Source: Sulfurovum sp. TSL6
GTDB taxonomy: Bacteria; Campylobacterota; Campylobacteria; Campylobacterales; Sulfurovaceae
Assembly (NCBI RefSeq): GCF_019972115.1
Contig: NZ_BPFJ01000001.1
Span: 682,001 to 746,000, forward strand
DNA: 64,000 nt
Direction: 5' to 3'
Part shown: positions 45,316 through 54,786 of the stretch, one piece after another
Numbering within the stretch: position 1 is the first letter of the stretch
Layout: each line of letters begins with the position of its first letter
Position numbers and translations under genes: made by a program
Notes under the pieces: model-generated
The model's database searches: none
Told to the model about the DNA's origin: nothing
What the model saw: the letters and a program-made list of their open reading frames with translations, nothing else

Positions 45316-46674
45316 ATGATTAAGAAAAGCAAAAAAGTTATTGTTGCGGGGCTTGTAAGCACTTTGACTGTCGCATACATGTTTGGATCTTTCGCTCAGG
45401 CTAAAGGTACTGCTACAAAAACCAATGCATCTTCAACAGCCAAACAAAAGCTGGAAGCCTACATCAAATTTACACAAATTCTTAATGTAATTGAGAGTCA
45501 ATATGTAGATGATATCAATACAACAGACCTTGTAGACAAAGCACTCAAAGGACTTATGGCAAATCTAGACTCTCACTCTTCTTTTATGGACACCAAAGAA
45601 TTTAAAGACCTTTCTGTCCAGACAAAAGGTGAATTTGGAGGTTTAGGTATCTCCATAGGTATGAAAGATGGTGCACTGACTGTTATTGCTCCTATTAAGG
45701 ACACACCTGCATTTCATGCGGGTATCAAAGCCGGAGATATCATTTTAAAGATCAATGACACAGCGACTATCGGCATGAATATCGATGAATCCGTCAAACT
45801 GATGAGAGGAAAACCTAAAACTTCTTTGGTTTTAACGATCATCAGAAAAGGAGAGCCTAAACCTCTTGAAGTGAAGATCACCAGAGATATTATTAAAATT
45901 CAGTCTGTCTATGCAAAGACCATAGAAGATAATATACTTTATGTCCATGTCACTTCTTTTGACCAAAAAGTGGTTAAAGGTGTGCAAGAAGCCATGAAAG
46001 AACACAAGGATACCAAGGGTATGATCTTGGATCTAAGAAATAATCCCGGGGGTCTTCTTGATCAAGCTGTCGGACTTGCAGACCTCTTTGTTGATGAGGG
46101 TGTGATCGTCAGTCAAAAAGGAAAAGTGAAAAGTGAAAACCTAGAGTACAGAGCGACTAAAAAAGGGACAGATAAAAATACACCTCTGGTTATCCTCATT
46201 AATGGAGGTTCCGCATCTGCTTCTGAGATCGTATCGGGAGCGCTTCAGGACTTTAACCGTTCTATTCTTGTGGGAGAAAAAACTTTTGGAAAAGGCTCTG
46301 TTCAAGTTGTGATGCCTATAGGTGCAGATGAAGCTTTAAAGCTTACTGTTGCACGTTACTACCTTCCAAGTGGTCGTACCATACAAGCTTTGGGTGTCAC
46401 ACCTGACATTACAGTACCGCTCGGAAAAATAGACTTTATAGAAGACTCTATCATGCTTAAAGAAAAAGATCTCAAAAAGCACTTACAGAATGAGCTCGCC
46501 AAGATAGATATTAATACGACAAAATCATTGAAAACCAAGATTGATACAGAGAACAATGCAACAAAAATAGATGATACGATCATCACCGAAGAGCAGATAT
46601 ATAAAGATCTACAATTAAAAAGTGCTGTAGACATTTTGAAAGCTTTAATCATCACAAATAAAGGAAAAAAATAA
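45316..46674 (+). CDS. ctpA: C-terminal processing protease CtpA (S41 family)
   Basis: 452 residues from the ATG at 45316, which gives a normal signal peptide ([16 protein letters not shown], ending SFAQA); an ATG 17 codons earlier lacks one. A PDZ domain (near 95-180) contains [12 protein letters not shown]. The serine/lysine dyad is in [14 protein letters not shown] and [11 protein letters not shown]. It trims C-termini of periplasmic proteins. It begins the densely packed ctpA-purC-purS-purQ run; its stop overlaps the purC ATG. Confidence 0.95.
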   Translation: MIKKSKKVIVAGLVSTLTVAYMFGSFAQAKGTATKTNASSTAKQKLEAYIKFTQILNVIESQYVDDINTTDLVDKALKGLMANLDSHSSFMDTKEFKDLSVQTKGEFGGLGISIGMKDGALTVIAPIKDTPAFHAGIKAGDIILKINDTATIGMNIDESVKLMRGKPKTSLVLTIIRKGEPKPLEVKITRDIIKIQSVYAKTIEDNILYVHVTSFDQKVVKGVQEAMKEHKDTKGMILDLRNNPGGLLDQAVGLADLFVDEGVIVSQKGKVKSENLEYRATKKGTDKNTPLVILINGGSASASEIVSGALQDFNRSILVGEKTFGKGSVQVVMPIGADEALKLTVARYYLPSGRTIQALGVTPDITVPLGKIDFIEDSIMLKEKDLKKHLQNELAKIDINTTKSLKTKIDTENNATKIDDTIITEEQIYKDLQLKSAVDILKALIITNKGKK

Positions 46675-47387
46675 TGCCAAAGACTGAACTTTTGTATGAA
46701 GGTAAAGCAAAGAAAATTTGGAAAACAGAAGATAAAAACCTTCTTATCTCTGAGTTTAAAGACAGCCTGACTGCATTTAATGGTGAAAAAAAATCATCAG
46801 AAGAAGGCAAAGGTGCACTTAACAACCAGATTTCAACAGAACTCTTCAAATATCTGGATGAAAAGGGTATCCCTACCCACTACGTAGATACGATAGATGA
46901 GAATAATATGCTTCATAAGGCTGCAGAGGTTATTAAGATCGAAGTGATCGTAAGAAATATTGCTACAGGGAGTCTCAGTAAAAACCTTGGCATTGAAGAC
47001 AAAACCGTACTTCCTTTCACACTGGTTGAATTTGACTATAAGAATGATGCACTGGGTGATCCAAAATTGAATGACCAGCACTGTCTTATTTTGAATTTGG
47101 TCAATGACACGTCTGAACTTGATTATATTCGTTTTATGGCAAGAAGGATCAATACCCTGCTTGTAGAATTTTATGCCGGTCTTGACATTAAAGTTGTAGA
47201 CTTCAAGATCGAATTTGGTAGAGATAAAGATGGCAATATCATCCTTATCGATGAGTTAAGTCCAGATAACTTTAGACTCTGGGATGCCAAAACAGATGAA
47301 AAACTCGATAAAGACAGATTTAGACAAGGGTTGGGCGGACTCACTGAAGCCTATAGACAAGTATTAGACAGAATTAAAAACAGATAA
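46674..47387 (+). CDS. purC: phosphoribosylaminoimidazole-succinocarboxamide synthase
   Basis: Joins CAIR and aspartate (ATP-dependent) to form SAICAR in purine synthesis. 237 residues, the usual bacterial length. It starts [11 protein letters not shown], has [16 protein letters not shown] near 85 and the metal/nucleotide region [21 protein letters not shown] (cited in part). Coupled to ctpA by a one-base overlap and followed by purS after nine bases. Confidence 0.97.
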   Translation: MPKTELLYEGKAKKIWKTEDKNLLISEFKDSLTAFNGEKKSSEEGKGALNNQISTELFKYLDEKGIPTHYVDTIDENNMLHKAAEVIKIEVIVRNIATGSLSKNLGIEDKTVLPFTLVEFDYKNDALGDPKLNDQHCLILNLVNDTSELDYIRFMARRINTLLVEFYAGLDIKVVDFKIEFGRDKDGNIILIDELSPDNFRLWDAKTDEKLDKDRFRQGLGGLTEAYRQVLDRIKNR

Positions 47388-47396
47388 GGAATAGTA

Positions 47397-47636
47397 ATGA
47401 CAGCAGTAGTAAACGTATTTTTAAAAGAGGGTGTTTTAGATCCACAAGGTAAAGCAGCACACCATGCACTTGACTCTTTAGGTTTTGCCGGAGTATCTGA
47501 TGTTCGTATCGGTAAACAGATCATCATTAAACTTGATACTGAGGATAAAGCAGTAGCTGAAACTGAAGTAAAAGAGATGTGTGAGACACTTCTTGCCAAT
47601 ACTGTCATTGAAGACTATACAATAGAGATCAACTAG
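47397..47636 (+). CDS. purS: phosphoribosylformylglycinamidine synthase, PurS subunit
   Basis: 79 residues with the PurS pattern V-x-V-x-L-K-x-G-V-L-D-P-Q-G-x-A and the IEDYTIEI end. PurS bridges the glutaminase PurQ and the synthetase PurL. It lies directly between purC and purQ, as in the Gram-positive-type three-subunit enzyme also used by Campylobacterota. purL is not in the window. Confidence 0.96.
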   Translation: MTAVVNVFLKEGVLDPQGKAAHHALDSLGFAGVSDVRIGKQIIIKLDTEDKAVAETEVKEMCETLLANTVIEDYTIEIN

Positions 47637-47637
47637 T

Positions 47638-48309
47638 ATGAAAGTAGCAGTATTAAGATTTCCTGGAACAAACTGCGAGTTTGATACACAGTATGCTTTT
47701 GAAAAATTAGGACATACAACAGAGCTTGTATGGCATGAGAGTGAACAACTTCCAGAAGCGATAGATCTTGTGGTTGTACCTGGTGGATTCTCCTATGGTG
47801 ATTATTTACGTTCAGGGTCTATCGCAAGATTTTCACCTGTCATGAAAGCAGTTACAGCGTATGCAAATGCTGGTGGTAAAGTACTTGGTATCTGTAACGG
47901 TTTCCAGATCCTTACAGAAGCAGGTCTACTTCCTGGTGCATTGAAACGCAATAACAACCTTCACTTCATCTCTAAACACCAAAATCTTTGTGTCATCAAC
48001 AATGACAATGCATTTTTAAATAAATGTGACAAAGGTGAAGTATTGAACATCCCTATCGCGCATGCAGATGGCAACTACTACATTGATGATGAAGGATTTA
48101 AAAAGATCGAAGCCAATGGGCAGATACTTCTTCGTTATTCAGATGAGAACGGTGATCCTGTTGTAGTGAATGGTTCTGTTACATCCATTGCTGGAGTATG
48201 TAATGAAGCTAAAAATGTATTTGGCCTTATGCCTCACCCTGAGCGTGCTTTAGAAGCAATACTTGGAAGTGAAGACGGTATACGTATGCTTCAAGGTTTT
48301 GAAGCATAA
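47638..48309 (+). CDS. purQ: phosphoribosylformylglycinamidine synthase, glutaminase subunit
   Basis: 223 residues, class I glutamine amidotransferase. The nucleophile is the Cys in LGICNGFQIL (near 85), with the His/Glu pair in MPHPERAL near the C-terminus. It supplies ammonia to PurL. The starts and stops of purS, purQ and the next gene are within two bases of each other. Confidence 0.97.
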   Translation: MKVAVLRFPGTNCEFDTQYAFEKLGHTTELVWHESEQLPEAIDLVVVPGGFSYGDYLRSGSIARFSPVMKAVTAYANAGGKVLGICNGFQILTEAGLLPGALKRNNNLHFISKHQNLCVINNDNAFLNKCDKGEVLNIPIAHADGNYYIDDEGFKKIEANGQILLRYSDENGDPVVVNGSVTSIAGVCNEAKNVFGLMPHPERALEAILGSEDGIRMLQGFEA

Positions 48310-49352
48310 TGCAACACTTACGTTCTGTATGGCTCTTTATAACACTAACACTAGCTTATACCACGCTTCTAAGCGCACAGAACGAATTTAAATACAGTTA
48401 TATGCCTAAAAAGGTATATGAAAACCAACTCTTCGCAGTAACGGTCATCGCTTCAGGTGTGGAGGTTAAAAGTAAACCACAATTTACTTTTGACAGCTCA
48501 AGTGAAACTCAGCCTCTTTTTAAAGAACCACTTAGCATTCAAAATGGTCCTGACAGCTTCTATACTTTTTATTTTAAAGCTTCAAATGTAGATATACGTA
48601 TTCCCAGACTCTTTATATCCTCTGAAAGTGGGGAGCATTCACTTGAACCTAATACTATCTTTATAAAGACGCTTCAACAACGAGAGGACTTCTGCCAGGT
48701 ACTTGCTGCCGATATGAAGGTGAAAAATTCACAAGTCTCAAACTATGATGAGAAGAGTCATATAGTCACCCTCTCCATAGAAGCCTTTGAAGCGAACCTT
48801 GAAGATATGCAACTGGACAAAGTACAAGAGTCTGGTATCGAGAATGTCAAACGTGATTTTGCAAAGGTAGAAGCTGAATTTTACGTGGTGATTCCTGTCG
48901 AAGAAAAGTTGCTTAAATTTACCTACTTCAATACGATCAAAGAACAGTATGAATTTCTAGAAGTTCCTGTGGAAGTGGTTGATGCTTCAGTGACGACACA
49001 GTCTGATCTAAATCCCAAAGAAGACAGCTTCGAAAAACTAAAAAAGTATACATTTATGTCTTTGGTCGGTTTCTTTTTTATCATGTTTTTATTTAGAAGA
49101 GATTTCTTCTATCTCGTTTTTGGCGTTGTATCTCTTATCACCCTCTTGACTTTTTATATACCGCATAAAAAAATATGTGTAAAACAGGGTGCCCCACTTT
49201 ATATCTTGCCGACACAAACCAGTACGGTCAGTACAAAGATAGATCAGAAACTTGATACCATGCTATTGAGTGAACGCGATGGCTTTAAAAAAGTGGAATA
49301 CAAAGAAGGTGTCATAGGATGGATCAAGAATGAAGATCTTTGCGACAATTAG
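48309..49352 (+). CDS. membrane-anchored periplasmic protein with C-terminal SH3-like domain
   Basis: 347 residues. A signal peptide (to about 23) is followed by a beta-rich domain reminiscent of BatD-type proteins (KKVYENQLFAVTV), then two hydrophobic segments (about 245-263 and 266-282) and a C-terminal bacterial SH3-like domain (GAPLYILPTQTST ... GVIGWIKNEDLC). That SH3 end resembles the BatE/BatD SH3 modules. I cannot assign a function. It overlaps purQ by one base and plsC by 23, so it belongs to the same transcript. Confidence 0.8.
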   Translation: MQHLRSVWLFITLTLAYTTLLSAQNEFKYSYMPKKVYENQLFAVTVIASGVEVKSKPQFTFDSSSETQPLFKEPLSIQNGPDSFYTFYFKASNVDIRIPRLFISSESGEHSLEPNTIFIKTLQQREDFCQVLAADMKVKNSQVSNYDEKSHIVTLSIEAFEANLEDMQLDKVQESGIENVKRDFAKVEAEFYVVIPVEEKLLKFTYFNTIKEQYEFLEVPVEVVDASVTTQSDLNPKEDSFEKLKKYTFMSLVGFFFIMFLFRRDFFYLVFGVVSLITLLTFYIPHKKICVKQGAPLYILPTQTSTVSTKIDQKLDTMLLSERDGFKKVEYKEGVIGWIKNEDLCDN

Positions 49353-50040
49353 GTTTTACTGGGGTGCATTTGTCATCTCATTTAATACCGCTGTTTTGAT
49401 GATACCTGCTTTAATGCTGTTTGGTAGGTACAAGAGTACCATTGTACATCATATCAACCGTTGGACGCTTTTTATGATGGGTGGCAAATTGGCTCAAGAA
49501 GGTACGATGGATACAAGTGCAGATATGTATGTCATGAACCACCAGGGCATCGTAGACATCATAGGGCTTGAAGCTTTGCAAAACAATCATTTACGCTGGG
49601 TAGCAAAGAAAGAGCTTTTTGAAGTGCCATGGTTCGGTAATCTTTTGCGTCATGGAGAGATGATCTCACTTGATCGCCAAAATAAAGCAGGTCTGATTAA
49701 GCTCATCAAGGATGTAAAAGAGTCTAAAGAAGTGTTCCATCGTCCTGTAGCTATATTTCCAGAAGGCACAAGAACTGATAAGCAGCCTTTGCTTACTTTC
49801 AAACAGGGAACAAAGCTCATAGCAGAGAAGCTAGGGCTACGTATACAACCCATCGTTATTACGGGAAGTAAATGGGTTTTAAATGAACATATACGAACAG
49901 CTCACAACGGAACGGTAAAATATACTTTTTTACCTAGTTTCACTGTAAACAGTGAAGATAAAGAGTGGTTCAATACACTTAGAGAAAATATGCAAAAGGT
50001 TATAGATGACGAGTTTAGCAACAATCATTGCAGTCGCTAG
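49330..50040 (+). CDS. plsC: 1-acyl-sn-glycerol-3-phosphate acyltransferase
   Basis: 236 residues. The acyltransferase box is MNHQGIVDIIG (His-x4-Asp) near 75 and the phosphate-binding FPEGTRTD near 145, with a membrane segment near 10-30. It acylates lysophosphatidic acid to phosphatidic acid at the inner membrane. It overlaps the upstream gene by 23 bases and crcB by 35. Confidence 0.94.
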   Translation: MKIFATIRFYWGAFVISFNTAVLMIPALMLFGRYKSTIVHHINRWTLFMMGGKLAQEGTMDTSADMYVMNHQGIVDIIGLEALQNNHLRWVAKKELFEVPWFGNLLRHGEMISLDRQNKAGLIKLIKDVKESKEVFHRPVAIFPEGTRTDKQPLLTFKQGTKLIAEKLGLRIQPIVITGSKWVLNEHIRTAHNGTVKYTFLPSFTVNSEDKEWFNTLRENMQKVIDDEFSNNHCSR

Positions 50041-50395
50041 CGGTGGTGCCATAGGAGCAACACTACGAATGCTTATCAACGGAGCAGTCAATAAGCATTT
50101 TGTACATGCACTTCCATTAGGAACACTGGCAGTGAACTTCATAGGAAGTCTGATCATAGGTATGCTTTTTGCTTATTTCCATTTGAACACGTCACTCTCT
50201 CCTCATGTAAAAACGTTTTTAGTGACAGGTATACTCGGTGCATTGACCACCTACTCTACCTTTGCTATAGAGAGTTTCTTTTTATTGGAAGCCGGTCATT
50301 ACCTGCATGCCTTTGCCAATATGGCACTTAACCTTTTTGGTACCATACTCCTTGCAGGTATCGGGTACCTTCTCATACTACAAATTTCAAAATAG
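50006..50395 (+). CDS. crcB: fluoride exporter CrcB/Fluc
   Basis: 129 residues, four membrane helices. The signature GGAIGATLRMLI at the start, VNFIGSLIIGML near 45 and GILGALTTYSTFA near 75 define the CrcB dual-topology fluoride channel. A single gene, so a homodimer of antiparallel subunits. It begins inside plsC (35-base overlap). No fluoride riboswitch is visible, as expected for an operon-internal gene. Confidence 0.95.
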   Translation: MTSLATIIAVASGGAIGATLRMLINGAVNKHFVHALPLGTLAVNFIGSLIIGMLFAYFHLNTSLSPHVKTFLVTGILGALTTYSTFAIESFFLLEAGHYLHAFANMALNLFGTILLAGIGYLLILQISK

Positions 50396-50403
50396 GAAAA
50401 ACA

Positions 50404-50664
50404 TTGTCAACACTAAACGAAGAGATAGAAAAACATATCAAAAAGCTTGTAAATCCACTTAAAGAGCCAGAAGAGCTTCTCGAAGTACTTAAGGTAAAAC
50501 TTACCAAGAAAGAGTTAAAGCTCTTAAAATCATGGGCAGAAGAAACGCCACAAGAAGAGATACAAGCTGATCTCAATCTTGATGAAGAACGTTACGGTGA
50601 ACTCTCAACAAAACTCATTAAGAAGCTTAATCAAGAGAAGATCAAACAGGCTATGTGCATCTAA
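50404..50664 (+). CDS. small helical protein of unknown function
   Basis: 86 residues, a TTG start with AGGAAA a few bases upstream. Strongly charged and helical (EEIEKHIKKLVNPL, then KKLNQEKIKQAMCI), with NLDEERYGELSTKLIKKL near the end. The sequence recalls small sigma-like or ribosome-associated helical proteins but no family is recognised. Last gene of the ctpA run, eight bases after crcB. Confidence 0.7.
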   Translation: MSTLNEEIEKHIKKLVNPLKEPEELLEVLKVKLTKKELKLLKSWAEETPQEEIQADLNLDEERYGELSTKLIKKLNQEKIKQAMCI

Positions 50665-50665
50665 C

Positions 50666-51094
50666 CTACAATATCAAAAATAAAGAGCACGCATTATAGA
50701 ACATGTGAAGAAAGATACTGGCACCTATGTGTCCATACTGCTCTTTAAAATACCCGAAAACCAAAGAAGGTACAAAAACAAGCATTGCCCATAACGGTGT
50801 ATGATGTACGAAATGCATCGCAACAAATAGTAGAGATGTTATGAAGTTAGCAACTGATATGTAAAAAAGAGATGGATACTGTTTCGTCTTTGAAGCAATG
50901 AACTCCTGAATCACTCCACGAAAAGCCAATTCCTCCACTACCGGATAAAAAACGATAAGAAAAAACAGTGATTTTGTATCGAAGTGCAATAGATCTAGGT
51001 CAAAAGCTTGATGTTGAAATATACTGTTGTATAGAAGAACAAATAGTGGAGCAGCCAAAATGGCCACTCCGTATTGTATGTGTATTTTATTCAA
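50666..51094 (-). CDS. CPBP-family intramembrane glutamic protease (MrtJ-like candidate)
   Basis: 142 residues, four to five membrane helices, made of the CPBP domain alone. Motif 1 is EELAFRG (Glu-Glu, Arg), motif 2 FVAMHFVHH and motif 3 SIFLHMFYNACS, i.e. the conserved catalytic Glu and His residues are intact. It starts with TTG at 51094, eight bases after the gene for a secreted protein with a Gly-Gly-Cys C-terminal sorting tail, and no other such pair is seen. This is the arrangement of the JDVT-CTERM type sorting systems, in which a dedicated CPBP protease processes one target. The name is by analogy; processing is inferred. Confidence 0.8.
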   Translation of the reverse strand: MNKIHIQYGVAILAAPLFVLLYNSIFQHQAFDLDLLHFDTKSLFFLIVFYPVVEELAFRGVIQEFIASKTKQYPSLFYISVANFITSLLFVAMHFVHHTPLWAMLVFVPSLVFGYFKEQYGHIGASIFLHMFYNACSLFLIL

Positions 51095-51102
51095 GGAGAA
51101 GA

Positions 51103-52881
51103 CTACTTGATAAATCTTCTTCTAATCGGATAGAGAAGTCCTAATGCCATCATCAACAAGAACGTCATATCGAAGCCTTTGTTGTTAGGATTATAGGTAC
51201 AACCTCCACCACCACTGCTTGGATTCTCATCATCTGAAGGTACAATTGAAGATGTACTTGCAGTCGTGGATGCTGTTATCGTTGCATTTTCACTTACGTC
51301 TATATAGTACGCAGTCACTATTGTTCCGTCAATCGTTGTCATCGTGCCATCGTTCACTCCACCAACATTAATGCTGTCTGTCGGCAATGTACCTTTAAAG
51401 ATAGAACTGTTTACATCTGTTTCTACCAATAAAACATTTTCCTCATCACCAGTGCTGTTTTTCACGACTATAGTGATGTTCTGTTCCGTTGAAACATCCG
51501 TATTTAGATCAGTGTCGGCTACACTAACAGTCAAATTCTCACCGGGTGAAAATGTAGGTGATGGAGATATCGCGACAACGCCTTTTTCAGTTGGAATTAT
51601 CACTATTGGTGTTGTTCCATAATGAACTGGTGGTGCTTGATCTGTATCTGTATGTGGTGTGATACGAATAGTGAATGTGTCACCTATAAGGTTATTATCT
51701 CCAACTTCAACAATATAGTTCAGTCCAAGATTCAATGTATCCTCAATCACACCCATTTCATACCAAGGATCAGTCTCCCAAGCTAAAAGTTCTTGTGGAG
51801 TTGGTTTCTCCCAGTTAGTATCGTTTCCTTTGTACCATCCAATGCCTGTTCCAAGTGGATCACCCCAATATGCTACAAGTTCATTATCAGTACTAGGATC
51901 TTTATCATCATCCCAAAAAATACCTACAGGTGCCCACTTATAAGTCAACCAGTTTCCAAAAAGTGTTTGATAGTTACCCCCTTGCATAGGGCCCACATAA
52001 GAAATAGTATATTTATCTGAACTTAATGTAGCTGGATAATAAGCCCTTACATCATCAAAAAAACCATTTGTATCAAAATGTTGATCTGCCGGTCCCCATA
52101 AACCATGTGCAAAATTTGCAAAATCTTGCTCTCCCCAAGTATCAACTGCTATAGAGAGAGTAAGATTTGGATTTTTTTCTTTCTTTGCATCAAGTACTTC
52201 AATCTTATAACCATTGAGCCTTTTTGTTGTATAGTTATTTATCTTTTGTAGTACTTGATACAGTTTTGTAGTATTATCGCCTGCTTCAAGATTAAAAGTC
52301 AGGTCAAAATAATTACCATAATATCCACCTACACTAGTATTATTATCTATCATAGTTTCTAACATTTTTACTTTAAAACGCTTGTGTGTTTGAAAAGGAC
52401 TTGAACATATAACGGGAACTGGTCCATCAGCTGAAGTTGTATCAAGATATCCACTTTCACCTGTGCCAGTATTAAATTCATCCAAATAAGAAGTCGTCAT
52501 AATACAATTTTCTGGTTTACCACCTTGTCCAATATCACCATTGATGACTTTTATCCCAGCGGGTTCTCCAACTGGCCAATCCTTTCCATGAACAGTTGCC
52601 AATACTGTTGTATTATCTACAGTACTTTTCACTTGAGAGTAAAAAGTATCACCATAAATTCTTGGATCATACACACCAGTAGTAGTATTAAAATCACCAC
52701 CATCTGACAATATTACATTTATATTACTAAAGTTCCATCCACCAAAACCATACTGTTTATTAGCAACATGCGCATCACCAACATTAGCACCGATAATCTT
52801 ACCCGCATATGCATTTGAAGCTAGCAACATTGCTGTCACTAAGCTCATGCCTAAAAATTTATTTTTATAGTTTTTTTTCAT
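51103..52881 (-). CDS. large secreted protein with C-terminal GGGGC/TM/Arg sorting tail
   Basis: 592 residues. Signal peptide ends SNAYA (about 26). The N-terminal region (GKIIGANVGDAHVANKQYGF) resembles the choice-of-anchor F class as I remember it. The tail, from about 555, is a Ser/Pro-rich linker, GGGGC, a membrane helix (DMTFLLMMALGLLYPI) and RRRFIK, the layout of a C-terminal protein-sorting signal with a lipid- or proteolysis-target cysteine. It is followed by its presumed protease gene. A beta-sandwich-like stretch lies at about 390-540. Ribosome-binding site GGGGAG. The biological role of the body is unknown. Confidence 0.85.
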   Translation of the reverse strand: MKKNYKNKFLGMSLVTAMLLASNAYAGKIIGANVGDAHVANKQYGFGGWNFSNINVILSDGGDFNTTTGVYDPRIYGDTFYSQVKSTVDNTTVLATVHGKDWPVGEPAGIKVINGDIGQGGKPENCIMTTSYLDEFNTGTGESGYLDTTSADGPVPVICSSPFQTHKRFKVKMLETMIDNNTSVGGYYGNYFDLTFNLEAGDNTTKLYQVLQKINNYTTKRLNGYKIEVLDAKKEKNPNLTLSIAVDTWGEQDFANFAHGLWGPADQHFDTNGFFDDVRAYYPATLSSDKYTISYVGPMQGGNYQTLFGNWLTYKWAPVGIFWDDDKDPSTDNELVAYWGDPLGTGIGWYKGNDTNWEKPTPQELLAWETDPWYEMGVIEDTLNLGLNYIVEVGDNNLIGDTFTIRITPHTDTDQAPPVHYGTTPIVIIPTEKGVVAISPSPTFSPGENLTVSVADTDLNTDVSTEQNITIVVKNSTGDEENVLLVETDVNSSIFKGTLPTDSINVGGVNDGTMTTIDGTIVTAYYIDVSENATITASTTASTSSIVPSDDENPSSGGGGCTYNPNNKGFDMTFLLMMALGLLYPIRRRFIK

Positions 52882-52959
52882 AGTTTTTCTCCCCTATATT
52901 GCTACTTAACACCTAATTTTATATTATAAGTGTTAAATAAGTATTAAATTATATTTTTC

Positions 52960-54246
52960 TTAAAACAGCATATTGAAACTAATGAGAAAGTCTCGATAGT
53001 CTTCAACAATTGATTTTGATGGTTTGGCCCAGCTATGTTCTATCGATAGCTTCATAGGAAGGTAGTACTTAAATGAATAGTCCATTCCCACCGTGATGGC
53101 ATTATCTAAGTCTTTTACATTAATATGACTTTTCTTCGTTGGATAACCATAAAGGTCATTCATTGTAAGATAAGCGAGTTTCACACCAAAACCTGGCATA
53201 AGATTCACTTCACCCCCTACTGAGAATGCCTCATTATCTATATTATCAAGGTCTTTGGATGTCCCAGCACCGATACCTGTATAGGTCACTTCATTTTTAA
53301 AGACTTTACTCATGGTCAAAGTAGCACTTTTATCTCCGATGTACCCTTCAACCATAAAATCCATTCCATACGTTTTACGCTTGATACTGAGAGAACTTCC
53401 ATCAGATACTGTATCTCCACCGCTAATGGCAAATCCACCCAAAATAAGGTTATAACTGCCTACAGGATACTCATATGCCAATCTGGCAAAAGGAAGCAGG
53501 TTGCTTGTAAGTTCCATTTGAACATTGTCTTGCCCCTGAGCATACATACCCACCGTTGCAAAGATATGATCACCATCTGCCAATGCACCATCTTTGTCAT
53601 AGTAAGCTTGAAGTCCTGTTGAAGAGCCTGTACCTATCTCTGTTGCTTGAAGTGCATTTGAGAGTCTTCTTATATCAAACGTTCTAAACGGTTTATAGAG
53701 ACCTGAGTTATAAATCTCCATACCTGAGAATGGACCAAAATCAGCTGTAGAATAAGCTGCCAATCCCATATATCCATCTTCTATCTCTTGGGCATAAACC
53801 ATTTTCCCTGAAATGGAATTATCATTTTGAGATTTGTAAGAAAGATTGACAAGGGTTCCGAAATTCTCTGTTACTCTTCCTCCAACATACAACGCGGCTG
53901 TACGAGGTACAGATAAGATACCGTCATTGGTTACAGTAGTATCTTTAACTTTTCCTGACTCACTCGGCTTATTATCTGTTTTTTCATAGATAGACTTAAA
54001 CATCACTCCTGCATTAATATCTGAACCATTGCTGTTGGGATCTGTAAATTTTTGGCTGATGGTCATACCTGAAGCCAAAAATTTTCTACCAAATTTGTTG
54101 AGCCTTTCTATATGTTGTATGTGACATGCTGTACAGTCCATACCTGTCTGTGTAGCAAATAGAGTCACCGCCTTCACTTCACTTGTCAAACTGATGAATC
54201 CAAGTAGCCCCACTGCTACCATACTTTGTCTGTTTATTTTTATCAT
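52960..54246 (-). CDS. monohaem, probably beta-barrel, outer-membrane protein
   Basis: 428 residues. Signal peptide to about 26 (LTSEVKA), one haem-c site CTACH (Cys38, Cys41, His42), then a long region with the alternating polar/aromatic pattern of outer-membrane beta strands, ending with a typical C-terminal aromatic (FNMLF). Such a short cytochrome head fused to a porin-like barrel could pass electrons or act as a cell-surface haem/electron conduit; this is inference. Start at 54246 because GGGGAGGG is just upstream. The next gene leftward encodes the secreted sorting-tail protein. Confidence 0.8.
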   Translation of the reverse strand: MIKINRQSMVAVGLLGFISLTSEVKAVTLFATQTGMDCTACHIQHIERLNKFGRKFLASGMTISQKFTDPNSNGSDINAGVMFKSIYEKTDNKPSESGKVKDTTVTNDGILSVPRTAALYVGGRVTENFGTLVNLSYKSQNDNSISGKMVYAQEIEDGYMGLAAYSTADFGPFSGMEIYNSGLYKPFRTFDIRRLSNALQATEIGTGSSTGLQAYYDKDGALADGDHIFATVGMYAQGQDNVQMELTSNLLPFARLAYEYPVGSYNLILGGFAISGGDTVSDGSSLSIKRKTYGMDFMVEGYIGDKSATLTMSKVFKNEVTYTGIGAGTSKDLDNIDNEAFSVGGEVNLMPGFGVKLAYLTMNDLYGYPTKKSHINVKDLDNAITVGMDYSFKYYLPMKLSIEHSWAKPSKSIVEDYRDFLISFNMLF

Positions 54247-54393
54247 TCTATACCCTCCCCTTTCTTTAAAAAAATAGCTTTGCACTATTTAATTTATTCT
54301 AGCACAACTGACTATAAATATACAAGATATATAACCTAAGTTCAAATGATATAAGTATATAATAAAGTTAAATTAGTTGATAAAAGGAATAGA

Positions 54394-54699
54394 ATGACAT
54401 TCATAAAAATAGGATTTTCACTTGTTGCAGTAAGTTTTCTTTCTGCATCACCAGCAAACACTATCTATGCGCAAAAATGTGCAAGCTGCCACGGTATGAA
54501 TGCGGATATGAAGGCTATGGGAACTTCTAAAGCGATCAAAGATATGACTGTCGAAGAGATAGAGAAATCTGTCGTTAACTATGCGTCAGGAGAAAGAAAG
54601 GCTCTGTCCTTTGTTAAAAGTGTAAAAGAAACTTTTGTGAAAAACTATACTAAAGAAAAGCTCCATGAAGTTGCTGTCTATATTCACGATCTAAAATAA
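54394..54699 (+). CDS. periplasmic class I cytochrome c
   Basis: 101 residues, signal peptide (to about 18-20), haem site CASCHG (Cys29, Cys32, His33) and a small single-domain fold resembling cytochrome c553; a distal Met may be Met45. It carries electrons in the periplasm. TATAAT at 54358-54363 and AAAGGAA before the ATG give it an independent promoter. Divergent from the monohaem barrel protein. Confidence 0.92.
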   Translation: MTFIKIGFSLVAVSFLSASPANTIYAQKCASCHGMNADMKAMGTSKAIKDMTVEEIEKSVVNYASGERKALSFVKSVKETFVKNYTKEKLHEVAVYIHDLK

Positions 54700-54786
54700 G
54701 AAGTATTTACAGAAGAAAGGGTATTTGTAGATAAATACCCTTAAAAAGTAATTTAAATACGTAAAACGATTTAAATTTTGTATATG

